Shown here one piece after another: positions 55,395-64,000 of a stretch of 64,000 nucleotides of DNA; the stretch's first letter is position 1, and every line of letters begins with the position of its first letter. The translations under genes were made by a program, and so were the position numbers. This stretch comes from Ectopseudomonas chengduensis (GTDB lineage: Bacteria; Pseudomonadota; Gammaproteobacteria; Pseudomonadales; Pseudomonadaceae): assembly GCF_015712065.1 (NCBI RefSeq), contig NZ_JACFYZ010000002.1, positions 372,001 to 436,000 of the forward strand, written 5' to 3'. Under the pieces are notes generated by a model that worked only from the letters and a program-made list of their open reading frames with translations, was not told where the DNA came from and searched no databases.

Positions 55395-56221
55395 AGGCGA
55401 ACCTGTCCTTCGTATACGCGGGCAGCGGGCCCGGTCATCATAACCGGCTGACCCTCGCCTGCCCATTCGATGGACAGTTTGCCGCCTGGCAGTTCCAGTT
55501 GCACGGGCGAATCCATCCAGCCCTGGCGAATGGCCGCAACGGCCGCGGCGCAGGCGCCGGTGCCGCAGGCCAGGGTTTCGCCGGCACCACGCTCCCACAC
55601 GCGCAGGCGCGCACGCTGACGATCCTGTATCTGCAGGAAGCCGACGTTGACCCGCTGCGGGAAGCGCGGATGGTGTTCCAGCTTCGGCCCGAGCGTATGC
55701 ACCGGTGCGTCATCGATGCTATCGACGCGCAGCACCGCATGCGGGTTGCCCATCGACAGCGCGGCCAGCTCTACGCTCTGACCCTCGACGTCGACGTGAT
55801 AGGTCAGCGCGGCCTGGTCGGCCTGGAACGGCACCTGTTCCGGCTGCAGGCGCGGTGCGCCCATGTTGACGCAGACCTGGCCATCGTTCTGCACGCGCAG
55901 CTCGATGATGCCGCTCTTGGTCTCGACGCGAATGACCTTCTTGGTGGTCAGGCGCTTGTCCAGCACGAAGCGGGCGAAGCAGCGCGCGCCGTTGCCGCAC
56001 TGCTCAACTTCCGAGCCGTCGGAGTTGAAGATGCGGTAACGGAAGTCAACATCCGGGTGACTCGGCGGCTCGACGATCAGCAGTTGGTCGAAACCGACAC
56101 CGATGTGGCGGTCGCCCCATTGTTTGGCATGCTTGGGTTGCACGTGGGCGTGCTGACTGATCAGGTCGAGGACCATGAAGTCATTGCCCAGGCCGTGCAT
56201 CTTGGTAAAGCGCAATAGCAT
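55391..56221 (-). CDS. dapF: Diaminopimelate epimerase
   Basis: 276 residues from ATG 56221 ([16 protein letters not shown]). Two catalytic cysteines are seen: C75 in EQCGNGARC and C219 in [12 protein letters not shown]. It converts LL-diaminopimelate to meso-diaminopimelate for lysine and peptidoglycan. Overlaps DUF484 and lies 10 bases after lysA. Confidence 0.97.
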   Translation of the reverse strand: MLLRFTKMHGLGNDFMVLDLISQHAHVQPKHAKQWGDRHIGVGFDQLLIVEPPSHPDVDFRYRIFNSDGSEVEQCGNGARCFARFVLDKRLTTKKVIRVETKSGIIELRVQNDGQVCVNMGAPRLQPEQVPFQADQAALTYHVDVEGQSVELAALSMGNPHAVLRVDSIDDAPVHTLGPKLEHHPRFPQRVNVGFLQIQDRQRARLRVWERGAGETLACGTGACAAAVAAIRQGWMDSPVQLELPGGKLSIEWAGEGQPVMMTGPAARVYEGQVRL

Positions 56222-56231
56222 GACGTCGCCC

Positions 56232-57479
56232 TCAGGCCGGCAGCAGGCTTTCGCCGGCATAGAGCTCTTGGACTGTCTCGCGACGACGCACTTCGTAAGC
56301 CTGTTCGCCATCCACCAGCACCTCGGCGGCGCGGCCGCGGGTGTTGTAGTTGGAGCTCATGACGAAGCCATAGGCGCCTGCCGAGCGCACGGCCAGAAGG
56401 TCACCCTCGGCCAGCACCAACTGACGATCCTTGGCCAGGAAGTCGCCGGTCTCGCAGATCGGTCCGACCAGGTCGTAGTTACGCGACTCGCCTTCACGCG
56501 GCTGCACCGGTGACACGTCCATCCACGCCTGATAAAGGGCGGGGCGGATCAGGTCGTTCATCGCCGCATCGACGATGGCGAAGTCCTTGTGCTCGGTGTG
56601 CTTGAGGTATTCCACCTGAGTCAGCAGCACGCCGGCGTTGGCGACGATGAAGCGACCCGGTTCGAACACCAGGCCCAGGTCGCGACCTTGCAGGCGTTTG
56701 CGCACGGCGGTGATGTAGTCGCCGGCCAGCGGTGGCTGCTCGTCGCGGTACTGCACGCCAAGGCCACCACCGAGATCCAGATGCTTGATGGTGATACCGC
56801 GCACGGCCAGTTTGTCGACCAGCAGCAACAGGCGATCCAGGGCATCGAGGAAGGGTTCGAGGGTGGTCAACTGCGAACCGATGTGGCAGTCGACGCCGAT
56901 CACTTCCAGGTTCGGCAGCTCGGCAGCGCGGGCGTAGACCGCCTCGGCCTGCTCGATGTCGATGCCGAACTTGTTTTCCTTGAGGCCGGTGGAAATGTAC
57001 GGGTGGGTGCCGGCGTCCACGTCCGGGTTGACCCGCAGCGAGACGGGCGCTTTGACGCCCAGTTCGGCAGCGACCTTCTGCAGGCGCTCCAGCTCGACGC
57101 TGGACTCGACGTTGAAGCAGTGCACGCCGACTTCCAGCGCGCGGCGCATGTCGTCGCGGCTCTTGCCAACGCCGGAGAAGACGATGCGGCTAGGCTCGCC
57201 ACCGGCGGCCAGGACGCGCTCCAGCTCACCGCTGGAGACGATGTCGAAGCCGGCACCGAGGCGTGCCAGCACGTTCAGCACGCCGATGTTGGAGTTGGCC
57301 TTGACCGCGAAGCAGACCAGGTGCGGCATGCCGGCCAGGGCATCGGCATAGGCGCGATACTGCCCTTCGATATGGGCGCGGGAATAGACATAAGTGGGCG
57401 TGCCGAAGCGCTGGGCCAGCGCAGACAAGGCAACGCCTTCCGCGAACAGCTCACCGTCGCGGTAGTTGAAGGCTTCCAT
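56232..57479 (-). CDS. lysA: Diaminopimelate decarboxylase
   Basis: 415 residues from ATG 57479 ([19 protein letters not shown]). PLP lysine in [16 protein letters not shown], and the C-terminal cysteine-glutamate pair in [16 protein letters not shown]. Fold-type III decarboxylase that makes lysine from meso-diaminopimelate. lptM lies 13 bases upstream in the transcript and dapF 10 bases downstream, the usual order. Confidence 0.97.
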   Translation of the reverse strand: MEAFNYRDGELFAEGVALSALAQRFGTPTYVYSRAHIEGQYRAYADALAGMPHLVCFAVKANSNIGVLNVLARLGAGFDIVSSGELERVLAAGGEPSRIVFSGVGKSRDDMRRALEVGVHCFNVESSVELERLQKVAAELGVKAPVSLRVNPDVDAGTHPYISTGLKENKFGIDIEQAEAVYARAAELPNLEVIGVDCHIGSQLTTLEPFLDALDRLLLLVDKLAVRGITIKHLDLGGGLGVQYRDEQPPLAGDYITAVRKRLQGRDLGLVFEPGRFIVANAGVLLTQVEYLKHTEHKDFAIVDAAMNDLIRPALYQAWMDVSPVQPREGESRNYDLVGPICETGDFLAKDRQLVLAEGDLLAVRSAGAYGFVMSSNYNTRGRAAEVLVDGEQAYEVRRRETVQELYAGESLLPA

Positions 57480-57492
57480 GGGGCAGCTCCTG

Positions 57493-57618
57493 TCAGAGTT
57501 CGAAACGGTCTCGGCTGTTGCCGGCGTTGTCGTCGCCCGGCAGGTACAGCGGGCCTTTCTGACCGCAGCCAGCCAGCAGGCAAACGGCGGCGAGGAGCGC
57601 GAGGGTCAGTCGCTTCAT
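57493..57618 (-). CDS. Small LptM/LppL-type lipoprotein
   Basis: 41 residues from ATG 57618. Signal peptide with lipobox LLAGC (Cys18), followed immediately by the LptM signature GQKGPLYLPGDD. In E. coli LptM (YifL) helps LptD disulfide maturation in lipopolysaccharide export; the Pseudomonas version is often called LppL. First gene of the lptM-lysA-dapF operon. Confidence 0.9.
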   Translation of the reverse strand: MKRLTLALLAAVCLLAGCGQKGPLYLPGDDNAGNSRDRFEL

Positions 57619-57799
57619 GGGGCAGTCCTTGAAAATAAGCGTGAATTGCGCCGGAGTATACCGACCCCCTGCCACCTTGCCTATGCGCCCGGCGCCCGCC
57701 TGGCGGGGCGCTGGCTCGATTTGCGTCTGCATCTGGCGTGTGTGCCGAAGGCATTCGTGCCGGCTTGGGTTAGCATGCGGCGAGTAACGAGGAGCCTAG

Positions 57800-58837
57800 A
57801 TGGACAATCCCGCGATTCTGGCCGGCTCGGTCTCGGTAGCCTACCTGCAAGGCCTTATCGAACACCTGCAGCGCCAGGGGGTGGCGGCCGACGCGCTGCT
57901 CGCCCATGCCCAGCTCAGCCCTGAAGCTCTGAGCCAGCGCGATCAGCGTATCGCGGCCAGTGCTTACCTGACGCTGCTGGGCGAAGGCGTGCGTCTGACC
58001 GGTGACCCGAATCTGGGCCTGCATCTGGGGGAATCGGTGCGGCCGGGTTATTACGGCGTGCTCGGTTACCTGATCATGAGCTGCGCGACCCTGGCCGACG
58101 CACTGCATCGCCAGGCGCGCTATGCCTCGCTGGTTGGCAACCTGGGGCTGGTCGTGCTCGACGACGAGCCCGCTCGGCCCGACAGCGAGCCGCTGGTCGC
58201 CCACAGCTGGCAGCCGTTGCTGGCGCAGCAGCAGCGCCAGCTGAGTGAAGAAACCCTGGCCGGCTGGGTCAGTTTCGGGCGCTGGATCAGCGGCCTGGAT
58301 ATCGCGCCGACCGAGGTGCGCTTCCAGCATCCGGCGCCGGCGGATACCTCGGAACATGCGCGCATCTTTCGCTGCCCGGTGCTGTTCGATCAACCCGACA
58401 ATGCCCTGATCTTTCCCAAACGCCTGCTGGCGGCGCCGCTGAACCAGGCCGACGCCCAGGTGCGTGGCATGCTCGATGCCTACGCCGATCGCCTGCTGGC
58501 CGAGCTCAATCAGGGCAACAGCGTGCTCGATCGCGCGCGCCTGGAGCTGGCGCGCCAGTTGCCGGAGCAGGGGCCTGATCTGGAGGCCATCGCCGCTGCC
58601 CTGGCGCTGAGCCCAAGGACCTTGCAGCGGCGTCTGCGTGAGGGCGGGCTGTCGTTCAGCCAATTGGTCGACGAAACCCGCCAGCAGCTGGTGCTGCACT
58701 ACCTGCGAGATCCCGCACTGGAGCTGGCGGAAATCGCCTTTCTGGTCGGTTTCAGCGAGCCGGGTTCGCTGGCGCGCGCATTTCGTCGCTGGACGGGAAC
58801 GAGTCCGGGCGAGTACCGTCGCCACCTTTGCGCCTAG
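57800..58837 (+). CDS. AraC-family transcriptional regulator
   Basis: 345 residues. N-terminal arabinose-binding-like sensor of the OruR/ArgR-type AraC group (ARYASLVGNLGLVVLDDEP) and C-terminal double HTH (LEAIAAALALSPRTLQRRLREGGLS and LAEIAFLVGFSEPGSLARAFRRWTG). GGAG precedes the ATG. It stands alone between the lptM and cyaY genes, divergent from lptM; targets are unknown. Confidence 0.88.
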   Translation: MDNPAILAGSVSVAYLQGLIEHLQRQGVAADALLAHAQLSPEALSQRDQRIAASAYLTLLGEGVRLTGDPNLGLHLGESVRPGYYGVLGYLIMSCATLADALHRQARYASLVGNLGLVVLDDEPARPDSEPLVAHSWQPLLAQQQRQLSEETLAGWVSFGRWISGLDIAPTEVRFQHPAPADTSEHARIFRCPVLFDQPDNALIFPKRLLAAPLNQADAQVRGMLDAYADRLLAELNQGNSVLDRARLELARQLPEQGPDLEAIAAALALSPRTLQRRLREGGLSFSQLVDETRQQLVLHYLRDPALELAEIAFLVGFSEPGSLARAFRRWTGTSPGEYRRHLCA

Positions 58838-58905
58838 GCCGCTAGCCTGGTCTTGCGTTTTCGCCTAATTTTTCTGCAGTCGCTGCATCTAGTGAGGACA
58901 CCCCG

Positions 58906-59238
58906 ATGAGCCTGAGCGAAGCCCGCTTTCACGACCTGGTCGATGCCACCCAGCAGGCGGTGGAGGACATCTTCGACGACAGCGGTCTGGACGTCGATCT
59001 GGAAAACAGCGCCGGTGTGCTGACGGTGCGTTTCGACAATGGCAGCCAGCTGATCTTCAGCCGTCAGGAGCCGATTCGTCAGCTGTGGCTGGCCGCGCGC
59101 TCCGGTGGCTTCCACTTCGATTACGACGAGGCCGACGGCCGCTGGATCTGCGATACCAGCGACGAACAGCTGGGTGAAATGCTGGTACGCATCACGCTCG
59201 AGCAGTCGGGCGCCGAGCTGGAGTTCGATGAGCTCTGA
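58906..59238 (+). CDS. cyaY: Iron-sulfur assembly protein CyaY (frataxin)
   Basis: 110 residues. Frataxin signatures: EARFHDLVDATQQAVEDIFDD acidic first helix, NGSQLIFSRQEPIRQLWLAARSGGFHFD, and the DGRWICD. It binds iron and modulates Fe-S cluster assembly by IscS. TGA of cyaY overlaps the next ORF by 11 bases; GAGG lies before the ATG. Confidence 0.95.
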   Translation: MSLSEARFHDLVDATQQAVEDIFDDSGLDVDLENSAGVLTVRFDNGSQLIFSRQEPIRQLWLAARSGGFHFDYDEADGRWICDTSDEQLGEMLVRITLEQSGAELEFDEL

Positions 59239-59425
59239 GCCGAACGTTGCGCCGCTGGCTTCGCCGTGCCGGCGCCAGTGTTGCCTCGACGAGCACGAGC
59301 AGTGCCTCGGTTGCGGTCGCACCCTGCAGGAGATTCTCGACTGGGGCGCGGCCGATAACGCGCGGCGCCGCTTGATCTGCCAGGCCGCCGAGCAGCGGTT
59401 GCGCGAGCGCAAACGGGCGCACTGA
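59228..59425 (+). CDS. DUF1289 small protein
   Basis: 65 residues in a frame overlapping the end of cyaY by 11 bases. Cysteine motif CRRQCCLDEHEQCLGCGRTLQEILDW is the DUF1289 signature (probable metal or Fe-S binding), followed by a basic helix. It is translationally coupled to cyaY. Unknown function; the coupling suggests a link to iron or Fe-S metabolism. Confidence 0.85.
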   Translation: MSSEPNVAPLASPCRRQCCLDEHEQCLGCGRTLQEILDWGAADNARRRLICQAAEQRLRERKRAH

Positions 59426-59481
59426 TCCGGCGGTCTTGTTTATTTGTCCGGCTGTGTTAGGGTCGACAGAACATTCAGCTG

Positions 59482-59513
59482 AACCCCGCCTTCGGGCGGG
59501 GTTTTGCTTTTTT
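59482..59513 (+). terminator. Intrinsic terminator after cyaY-DUF1289
   Basis: AACCCCGCC / GGCGGGGTT with 4-base loop and T-rich tail, 56 bases after the DUF1289 stop. Confidence 0.92.
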
Positions 59514-59543
59514 ACGGTTTACGCAAGGAGTCCGCCCGGCATC

Positions 59544-59951
59544 ATGAACAGCTCACCGACCATCACCATTACTCGCCTCGATCTGCAGCGTCTGGAGCGC
59601 CTGCTCGACAGCCTGGACGAGTTCGGCCCTGGCGCCCAGGCGCTGCAGGCTGAGCTGGATCGTGCCGAAGTGGTGGGGCACGATGAGGTGCCGGCTGGTG
59701 TGGTGACCATGAATTCGCGCGTACACTGCCGCGAGGAGAGCAGCGGCAAGGACTATCACCTGACCCTGGTCTACCCGCAGGATGCCGGTGGCGAAGGCAA
59801 GGTCAGCATCCTCGCGCCAGTCGGCAGCGCCTTGCTCGGTCTGTCCGTCGGCCAGCACATCGACTGGCCGGCGCCGGGCGGCAAGCAGCTCAAATTGACC
59901 CTGCTGGAAGTCGAATACCAACCGGAAGCAGCAGGCGAATACGACCGCTGA
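59544..59951 (+). CDS. rnk: Nucleoside diphosphate kinase regulator Rnk
   Basis: 135 residues from ATG 59544 (MNSSPTITITRLDLQRL), with AAGGAG 13-18 bases upstream; the open frame to 59436 runs through the terminator. It has a GreA/GreB-like C-terminal domain (EVPAGVVTMNSRVHCRE and APVGSALLGLSVGQHIDWP) and a short N-terminal coiled coil. Rnk binds RNA polymerase near the secondary channel; the genetic link to Ndk is from older work. Its transcript starts after the terminator at 59482-59513. Confidence 0.92.
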   Translation: MNSSPTITITRLDLQRLERLLDSLDEFGPGAQALQAELDRAEVVGHDEVPAGVVTMNSRVHCREESSGKDYHLTLVYPQDAGGEGKVSILAPVGSALLGLSVGQHIDWPAPGGKQLKLTLLEVEYQPEAAGEYDR

Positions 59952-60009
59952 CGCCTTTCTCCAGGCTGGGCTAGAGTGAGGTTTCCGCTAATGGCAAGGA
60001 GGCCTCGCC

Positions 60010-60810
60010 ATGCCGAGTCTGCCGCTGTATTTCCCGCCGTCCTACCAGTTGTCGCGCGCCTTGCTTTGCGCCGAGCTGCTGATGGCCGCCTACGACCAGT
60101 ACGAGCAATGGCTGGCGCAGCAGTGCCCGCGCTCGCCCGAGCACTTTCATTGGCAACAGCCTGATCTGGAAGGCTGGCAGCTTTCCGCGCCGATCTGGAG
60201 CGTGCTCAGCGAGTGGTATGTGTTCAATGAGTCCGAGCCCTTCGGCTTCGCCGCGCGGGATCCGCAGGGTGATTGCTACCTGGTGTTTCGCGGCACCGAG
60301 TCGGTGCAGGACTGGCTCGATGACCTCGACCTGGATCAGCGCGACTACCCCTGGCAGGCTGGGGCGGGTCTGGTGCACGACGGCTTTCTGAAACTCTACA
60401 CCTCGTTGCGTGACCAGGCTCTGCTGGCACTGGACGGCTTGCAGCCGCAGGCGCGGCTCTGGGCCTGTGGTCACAGCCTGGGCAGCACCCTGAGTACGTT
60501 GGTGGTGCCGGATCTGTTGCAGCGCTGGCCTGCATTGCCGCTGCAGCATTACAACTTTGCCAGCCCGCGTCTGGCGTCCCCGGCGTTCGCCAGCTATTAC
60601 AACGGGCTGGTCGTGCCGACTTATCGGTTGGTCAATGACAGCGACCTGGTGCCCGAGTTGCCACCGGCGGACAGTGATCGCTGGTTCTATCAGCACCTGG
60701 GCTTGCCGCTGACCTTCACCGCCAGTTACGGAGGTGTCGCCGCCAACCACAGCATGGGCGGCTGCTACCTCTATGCACTGAGCAATCCGGATGCGCCGAT
60801 GAAGGGCTAG
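60010..60810 (+). CDS. Class 3 lipase-family protein
   Basis: 266 residues, no signal peptide. Lipase_3 pattern: VFRGTESVQDWLDDL, nucleophile elbow CGHSLGSTLS with Ser, and later an Asp (NDSDLVPEL) and His (VAANHSMGG). Cytoplasmic or otherwise exported acylhydrolase of unknown lipid substrate. AAGGAGG precedes the ATG 8 bases away. It ends 4 bases inside the convergent cyaA stop. Confidence 0.82.
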   Translation: MPSLPLYFPPSYQLSRALLCAELLMAAYDQYEQWLAQQCPRSPEHFHWQQPDLEGWQLSAPIWSVLSEWYVFNESEPFGFAARDPQGDCYLVFRGTESVQDWLDDLDLDQRDYPWQAGAGLVHDGFLKLYTSLRDQALLALDGLQPQARLWACGHSLGSTLSTLVVPDLLQRWPALPLQHYNFASPRLASPAFASYYNGLVVPTYRLVNDSDLVPELPPADSDRWFYQHLGLPLTFTASYGGVAANHSMGGCYLYALSNPDAPMKG

Positions 60811-63665
60811 ACCTGCTGCAGCGCCGTATTGAGGGCATCTTCCAGCCCGCTCTTGGAGTGCAGGTAATGCACCGTTTGCGCCTGTTGCCCGGCCAGCACG
60901 GCGGACAGGTCGAGGTCGGTGATGTAGCAGGGGTAGCGCTCGCCGCCGGCACGCTGGGCAAGGATGTGCTGCGCCACGGCGCGATACAGCTCGCGGCCGT
61001 ACTCCAGCTCGGAAAACTCGCGATGGTTGCAGTATAGGGTGACGTGGCGCTGGCGACCGTCGCCAGGCTCGACGATGGCCTGCACATCGTAGAACGGGTG
61101 GCTGACCTGCGCCTCGGGCGCCGGCCTGCGCTCGAGGCGCTGAGCCCGTAATGGCGCCGCCGGCAGCAGTTGGTAGTAGAGAATTTCCAGGGGCGGCTGG
61201 TTGTCGGCGCCATCGAGCGGCAGCATGGCATTGCGCCGATACAGCAGTGACTGCAGGAAGCGATGGATCGGCGTCAGCAGGCTCTGCTCATCGCGAAATG
61301 GCAGGCGCCGGCGCCAGAGTGCATTGCGTTCATCGAGCAGGGTCAGTTCCGCTTCGCCGCTGGTTTCGTGCAGGCGATAGAACACCTGGATGCACTGTGG
61401 GCGGCCCATGGGCAGGATCAGCGCGAGGTCGTCGCCATCGAGGGCATGACGGTCCAGGTGCAGGGGGCTGTAGAGCTCCTGCTCGGCGCCTAGGTGCTCC
61501 AGCAGCGCCGGCAGGTCGCCCAGAGCAGCGTGACTGACCTGGCCGGGTGTCAGCTGCAACACGTGGTAATGCTGACGTACCTGCACCAGATAGCGTGATT
61601 GGCGACCTTCGGCATAGGTGTTGAGCAGGTCGCGCAGCAACTCGTCGACGCGTTCGGCAATCGGCTGGGCGCGATTACGACAGTAGCAGCGCACCTGTAC
61701 CTGGGGTTGCGGGCCGCCGATCGGCAAGCTGTTGAGCAGGTCACGTAGGCAGTCGAGCAGGGCGTCGGTGCCGTCATGGCGGCTGACCTGCAGTTCGTTC
61801 CAGCTGTTGAGCACCACCTGATCGAGGGTCAGTACCAGGTTCTCGCGCACCCCCGAATAGCCCAGCGCATCGGTGCGCCCGGTGGTCATGTGCACGTTCA
61901 TCTGGCTGTGCTGCCTGAGCGGGTCTACCCCGACATTGACCAGCAACAGCACCTGGCTGGGAATGCTGGCGCGCAACAGGGCGGTTTCTTCGACGCTGGG
62001 CTGCGGCAAGGGGAAGCTTTGCTGCAGACTGGTGATCAGGTTGGACAGTTCGAAATCGGTCAGGTCGCTGCTGCCTGGGTGCAGCGACAGGCGCGTGCTG
62101 CTGTCGATCACGCCGTTGCGATGGCACCAGGCAAGCAGTTCGATCAGTTCGCGCGCGCGTTTTAGAGGGGCGAAGTCGCTCCACTCCTGGGCGCCCAGGC
62201 TGCCGTTGAACAGCGCCCACTGGTATTCGTTGGGCGCTTCGGGGCTGGGGTGTTGCACCAGAGTCAGGGTATCTTCGGCCAGATCCGGGGCGATGCCGGG
62301 GTTGATGTACTCCACCTTGCCGGCCTTGCGCTCGAAGGCTGCATACAGGCGCCGGCCCAGCACGTTGAGGTCACGGTTGTTCAGTGAACTGCCGGTCTCG
62401 GCAGTGCGGGCGAACTGCGAGAGAAAGCGGTAGCTGTAGGTCAGCTCGTTGACCAGCACGCGGCGCTCGGCGGCGACCTGGCGCACTTTCCACTGGCTGC
62501 GACTGTCGAGCACGTTGAGCTGGCGGCTGTGCCAGCCCCATTCAGCAGTCAGGCGCTCGAGCAGCAGGCGCTGCCAGCTTTTGGCGCGGCCGCGCGTCGG
62601 TGGGCGGCTGACCTTCTTGTTCACCTTCAGGTACAGGCAGCGGCGAATCAGCTCCAGCCTTTCCTGATCGCCGCGCGCGCTCAGATACTCTTCCAGGCGA
62701 CGGTAGACGACGATGTAGGGGTCCAGCTCGTCGAGGTCCAGGCGGCCTTCGAACACCGCCCGTTTGAAACGCAGCGCCAGGCACTCGACCTTGGGATGCT
62801 CGCTGGCGTAGACCTCGGTCAGCAATAGCTTGAGTACCGACTTGTAGGGCGACTCGATGCCCTTGTACAGCTGCCACATGCCGGCGCCGATAAACTCTTC
62901 CGGTGGGATATGTGCCAGGTTGCCGAGGTCGAGTACGTCCTCTGCACGTACAAAGCGTTTGCTCAGCAGGATGCGGCAGTAGTCGTGGTAGCGCGTTTCC
63001 TCGTAGACCGGCACCAGCCACCAGAGCGGCGTACGACCGCCTAGCCAGATGGCGGTGCGGTAGAACTCGTCGAGCAGCAGATAATGCTGGGTGGTGCCGC
63101 AATCATCGGAGGTCAGTTGCGCCTCACGCGCGCCCTGGGTGAAGCGCTGCGGGTCGACCAGAAAGACATGCACCTCGGCGCCTTGGGTGGCGGCCCAGCT
63201 TTCCAGTTGATCGCACTTCTTGCGCAGGTCCTGCAGTTCCTGCGCCGTGAGGTTGGGCGAGTGGCACAGCCACAGGTCCATATCGCTCTGTTCGGCCTGC
63301 GCCACGGTGCCCAGGCTACCCATCAGGAACAGGCCATGCAGCGGCGCTGCGCCCTGGCCGCGACGCGGTTTGTAGACGAACGAGCGGGTCAGGCGCTGGA
63401 CTTCGGCGAGGCTGGCATCATCCGGCTCGAAGCCGCTGAGGCCGGCCGGCGTGCTGGCCGAGACATAGCCAGGCAGCAGTGGATGATTGACGTGCAGCAG
63501 CAATGGCAACAGCTTGAGGACCAGTTGCTGGCGTGTGGACAGCGCCTCCATGGCCCGCTGCAGGCGGCCCTGATTGATCTGCAGAAAGCGCGCGCGCAAT
63601 TGCACCAGCACCTTGCGGTCGATGCCGTCATCGATATCGGGGCGTATTTCCTGCGTGCGCGTCAT
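60807..63665 (-). CDS. cyaA: Class I adenylate cyclase
   Basis: 952 residues from ATG 63665 (MTRTQEIRPDIDDGIDRK). N-terminal catalytic domain with the nucleotidyltransferase motif LMGSLGTVAQAEQSDMDLW and conserved RYHDYCRILLSKRFV; the C-terminal half is the regulatory region. It makes cAMP for Vfr/Crp signalling. Its 3' end overlaps the lipase gene by 4 bases in the opposite direction. Confidence 0.95.
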   Translation of the reverse strand: MTRTQEIRPDIDDGIDRKVLVQLRARFLQINQGRLQRAMEALSTRQQLVLKLLPLLLHVNHPLLPGYVSASTPAGLSGFEPDDASLAEVQRLTRSFVYKPRRGQGAAPLHGLFLMGSLGTVAQAEQSDMDLWLCHSPNLTAQELQDLRKKCDQLESWAATQGAEVHVFLVDPQRFTQGAREAQLTSDDCGTTQHYLLLDEFYRTAIWLGGRTPLWWLVPVYEETRYHDYCRILLSKRFVRAEDVLDLGNLAHIPPEEFIGAGMWQLYKGIESPYKSVLKLLLTEVYASEHPKVECLALRFKRAVFEGRLDLDELDPYIVVYRRLEEYLSARGDQERLELIRRCLYLKVNKKVSRPPTRGRAKSWQRLLLERLTAEWGWHSRQLNVLDSRSQWKVRQVAAERRVLVNELTYSYRFLSQFARTAETGSSLNNRDLNVLGRRLYAAFERKAGKVEYINPGIAPDLAEDTLTLVQHPSPEAPNEYQWALFNGSLGAQEWSDFAPLKRARELIELLAWCHRNGVIDSSTRLSLHPGSSDLTDFELSNLITSLQQSFPLPQPSVEETALLRASIPSQVLLLVNVGVDPLRQHSQMNVHMTTGRTDALGYSGVRENLVLTLDQVVLNSWNELQVSRHDGTDALLDCLRDLLNSLPIGGPQPQVQVRCYCRNRAQPIAERVDELLRDLLNTYAEGRQSRYLVQVRQHYHVLQLTPGQVSHAALGDLPALLEHLGAEQELYSPLHLDRHALDGDDLALILPMGRPQCIQVFYRLHETSGEAELTLLDERNALWRRRLPFRDEQSLLTPIHRFLQSLLYRRNAMLPLDGADNQPPLEILYYQLLPAAPLRAQRLERRPAPEAQVSHPFYDVQAIVEPGDGRQRHVTLYCNHREFSELEYGRELYRAVAQHILAQRAGGERYPCYITDLDLSAVLAGQQAQTVHYLHSKSGLEDALNTALQQV

Positions 63666-63784
63666 GCTCGAACTCTACTGCAGATCCGGCAAGCCTATCA
63701 GCGGCAGGCTCGCCAGTGCAGTGCCTTTGACGCTATATCGCCCGCCGCGCCTTTCCCTTAAGGGCGGGCGGCGGGCAACCGAGA

Positions 63785-64000
63785 TTAAGCGGAGGTGGTC
63801 TGACGGGTCGAGAGAATGGTCAACAGGGCTTGCGCATGCTCGGCGGCATCGATGCCCAGGCTGGTCAGATAGCCGCCGTCGGCTTGGCTCACCAGGCCTT
63901 TTTCGTGAAGACGGGTGATGGCGCCTTGCGCCTTGAATGAGGCGTTGTTGTGCACCTTTAGCCCCTCCTGATGATTGTCCAGGTTGTACAGGGCAAGGAT
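63785..64000 (-). CDS. TIGR02647 family protein (5' cut by window)
   Basis: 71 residues and a stop, read from base 64000 inward; the start is outside. It contains the TIGR02647 phrases ILALYNLDNHQEGLKVH, RLHEKGLVSQADGGYLTSLG and DAAEHAQALLTIL. Small protein of unknown function common in gammaproteobacteria, upstream of cyaA on the same strand. The 120 bases between hold a hairpin (63740-63776) without a T-run. Confidence 0.85.
   Translation of the reverse strand: MLALYNLDNHQEGLKVHNNASFKAQGAITRLHEKGLVSQADGGYLTSLGIDAAEHAQALLTILSTRQTTSA

Overview
The window is chromosomal DNA of a Pseudomonas, probably of the P. mendocina/P. oleovorans/P. alcaligenes side of the genus. The evidence is high GC, Pseudomonas-type REP repeats, a pel operon, a gabD/gabT pair with a structured spacer, and a chain of genes (dadA-ridA-dadX-pauR-cycB ... 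xpt ... rep ... comM-ubiK-glnK-amt-yjbQ-sutA ... xerC-DUF484-dapF-lysA-lptM ... cyaY-rnk-cyaA) that I recognise from the core Pseudomonas chromosome. The species is an inference.

Layout. 1-8.5 kb: the 3' part of a pel exopolysaccharide operon (end of pelB, then pelCDEFG), tightly packed and translationally coupled. 8.9-13.3 kb: an orphan alpha-ketoglutarate-semialdehyde dehydrogenase, a secreted alpha/beta hydrolase divergent from an HD-type/LuxR regulator, a small glycine-tailed membrane protein, and tRNA-Arg(CCG). 13.6-25.4 kb: GABA and polyamine catabolism (gabD, gabT, kauB-like aldehyde dehydrogenase, a cupin, a FAD-dependent gamma-glutamylpolyamine-type oxidase), interrupted by a TetR-MFS pair and an MFS/MocR/DUF1127 block. 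25.6-30.1 kb: a YkgJ-type protein and an ECF sigma / FecR / STN-TonB receptor iron-signalling cassette with a Fur-like box. 30.1-35 kb: lrp, dadA, ridA, dadX, pauR, cytochrome c5. 35-49 kb: a large acetyl-CoA hydrolase/transferase-family protein, xpt, UPF0158, rep, a GGDEF(degenerate)-EAL protein, a MATE pump facing a LysR regulator, a chemoreceptor, comM. 49-64 kb: ubiK, a sigma54/NtrC-type promoter driving glnK and an ammonium transporter, yjbQ, sutA, HAD phosphatase, xerC, DUF484, dapF, lysA, lptM, an AraC regulator, cyaY, DUF1289, rnk, a class 3 lipase, class I adenylate cyclase and a partial TIGR02647 gene.

How the parts connect. Polyamine-derived aldehydes and GABA can be taken to succinate by KauB, the FAD oxidase, GabT and GabD, with PauR as probable repressor. 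DadA/RidA/DadX under Lrp degrade alanine. PelD (c-di-GMP receptor with intact R367/D370/R402) and the EAL protein at 41-43 kb form a possible c-di-GMP link to Pel synthesis. NtrC/sigma54 signals precede glnK.

Most interesting observations. (1) A short reading frame between glnK and the ammonium transporter looks like a collapsed remnant of the canonical Pseudomonas amtB, followed by a transporter of a different (marine-type) subfamily. (2) Two intergenic MITE-like elements 14 kb apart have different terminal inverted repeats but share two nearly identical internal blocks; a third palindromic element near 20.6 kb has the same architecture. (3) The gabD-gabT spacer has the hairpin-rich structure and context of the gabT RNA motif. 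(4) There is a degenerate HD-type/LuxR fusion regulator. No insertion sequence, prophage, CRISPR array or wholly new multi-gene system was found.
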